A stretch of 64,000 nt of DNA from Polaromonas sp. (GTDB lineage Bacteria > Pseudomonadota > Gammaproteobacteria > Burkholderiales > Burkholderiaceae_C), in assembly GCF_012927455.1 (NCBI RefSeq), contig NZ_JABBPE010000002.1, positions 310,001-374,000 on the forward strand. Reading direction: 5' to 3'. A program made the translations under genes and the position numbers. Shown here piece by piece: positions 63,877 through 64,000 of the stretch; the first letter of the stretch is position 1; every line of letters starts with the position of its first letter. The notes under the pieces were generated by a model. That model was given only the letters and a program-made list of their open reading frames with translations. It had not been told where the DNA came from and searched no databases.

Positions 63877-64000
63877 AATTTTGTTCAGGAAAATAGATTT
63901 TTATAGCAATTCGAACATCGCCTTTCACTCGGCTTCGTTGTGCAAATTGAAATAGTTACACACAACGCGCAGCCGCAGCCGCCTTCAGGAATTCATACAG
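63877..64000. other. Window end, no feature seen
   Basis: AT-richer sequence (for example TTTTATAGCAATTCGAACAT) with no credible gene. Lower GC than the rest may mark decayed or foreign DNA. Confidence 0.4.

Overview
The window is ordinary chromosome of a betaproteobacterium, most likely a member of the Comamonadaceae (Burkholderiales) close to Polaromonas or Rhodoferax. This rests on family-level resemblance of the proteins, the gene order exbB-exbD-lpxK-Trm112-kdsB-adk, a box-type aerobic benzoate cluster with BoxR, and short interspersed repeats. No search was run. There is no phage, transposase, rRNA or CRISPR array.

Layout. 1-3684: end of a cytochrome c maturation operon (ccmF partial, ccmG, ccmH, ccmI). 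3859-5960: an NHL-repeat lipoprotein and a five-haem periplasmic cytochrome c. 6340-8028: an Lrp/AsnC regulator divergent from a saccharopine-dehydrogenase-type enzyme. 8158-17115: housekeeping genes (sbcB, clpA, clpS, icd, a small Ala/Lys-rich exported protein, a DUF192 protein, sodB, xseA). 17447-21530: exbB-exbD-lpxK-Trm112-kdsB-adk. 21626-25109: asparaginase, lexA with a perfect SOS box, a small unknown protein and a 2-hydroxyacid dehydrogenase. 25371-27449: a FimV-like membrane protein.

27509-33066 is a CoA-thioester catabolic cluster: a PaaH-like 3-hydroxyacyl-CoA dehydrogenase, a PaaG-like crotonase, a Crp-type regulator, and an APH-type kinase next to an acyl-CoA dehydrogenase that together look like a split ACAD11. 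33179-35671 holds a hypothetical protein, a glutathione transferase, two tRNA genes (Arg-TCT, Pro-TGG) and a DUF488 protein. 35845-49552 is an aromatic acid island. boxR-boxC-boxB run leftwards; a flavodoxin, benzoate-CoA ligase, a five-gene branched-chain-type ABC importer, pobA and a CoA-transferase run rightwards. Together they would import benzoate, activate it to benzoyl-CoA, epoxidise it (BoxB) and open the ring (BoxC); PobA takes 4-hydroxybenzoate to protocatechuate. boxA is not in the window. 49895-53749: accessory genes, including a broken BrnT toxin with an intact antitoxin, a CYTH-CHAD protein and a cold-shock/DUF1294 protein. 54000-60753: an exported Gln/Arg-rich protein, then a nitric oxide reductase operon (39-residue membrane protein, dihaem norC, norB, norQ, norD). 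61139-63507: trehalase and a short-chain dehydrogenase. The right edge carries a truncated nucleotidyltransferase.

The most unusual signal is a roughly 48-bp palindrome-bearing repeat present in at least 14 copies. Four copies lie inside intact genes (asparaginase, boxC, benzoate-CoA ligase, the transporter ATPase). In each orientation the inserted copy is read in one and the same open frame, so it adds about 16 residues without breaking the gene. Two other copies supply the stop codon of a gene. A second repeat family forms the translated N-terminus of the same transporter ATPase.
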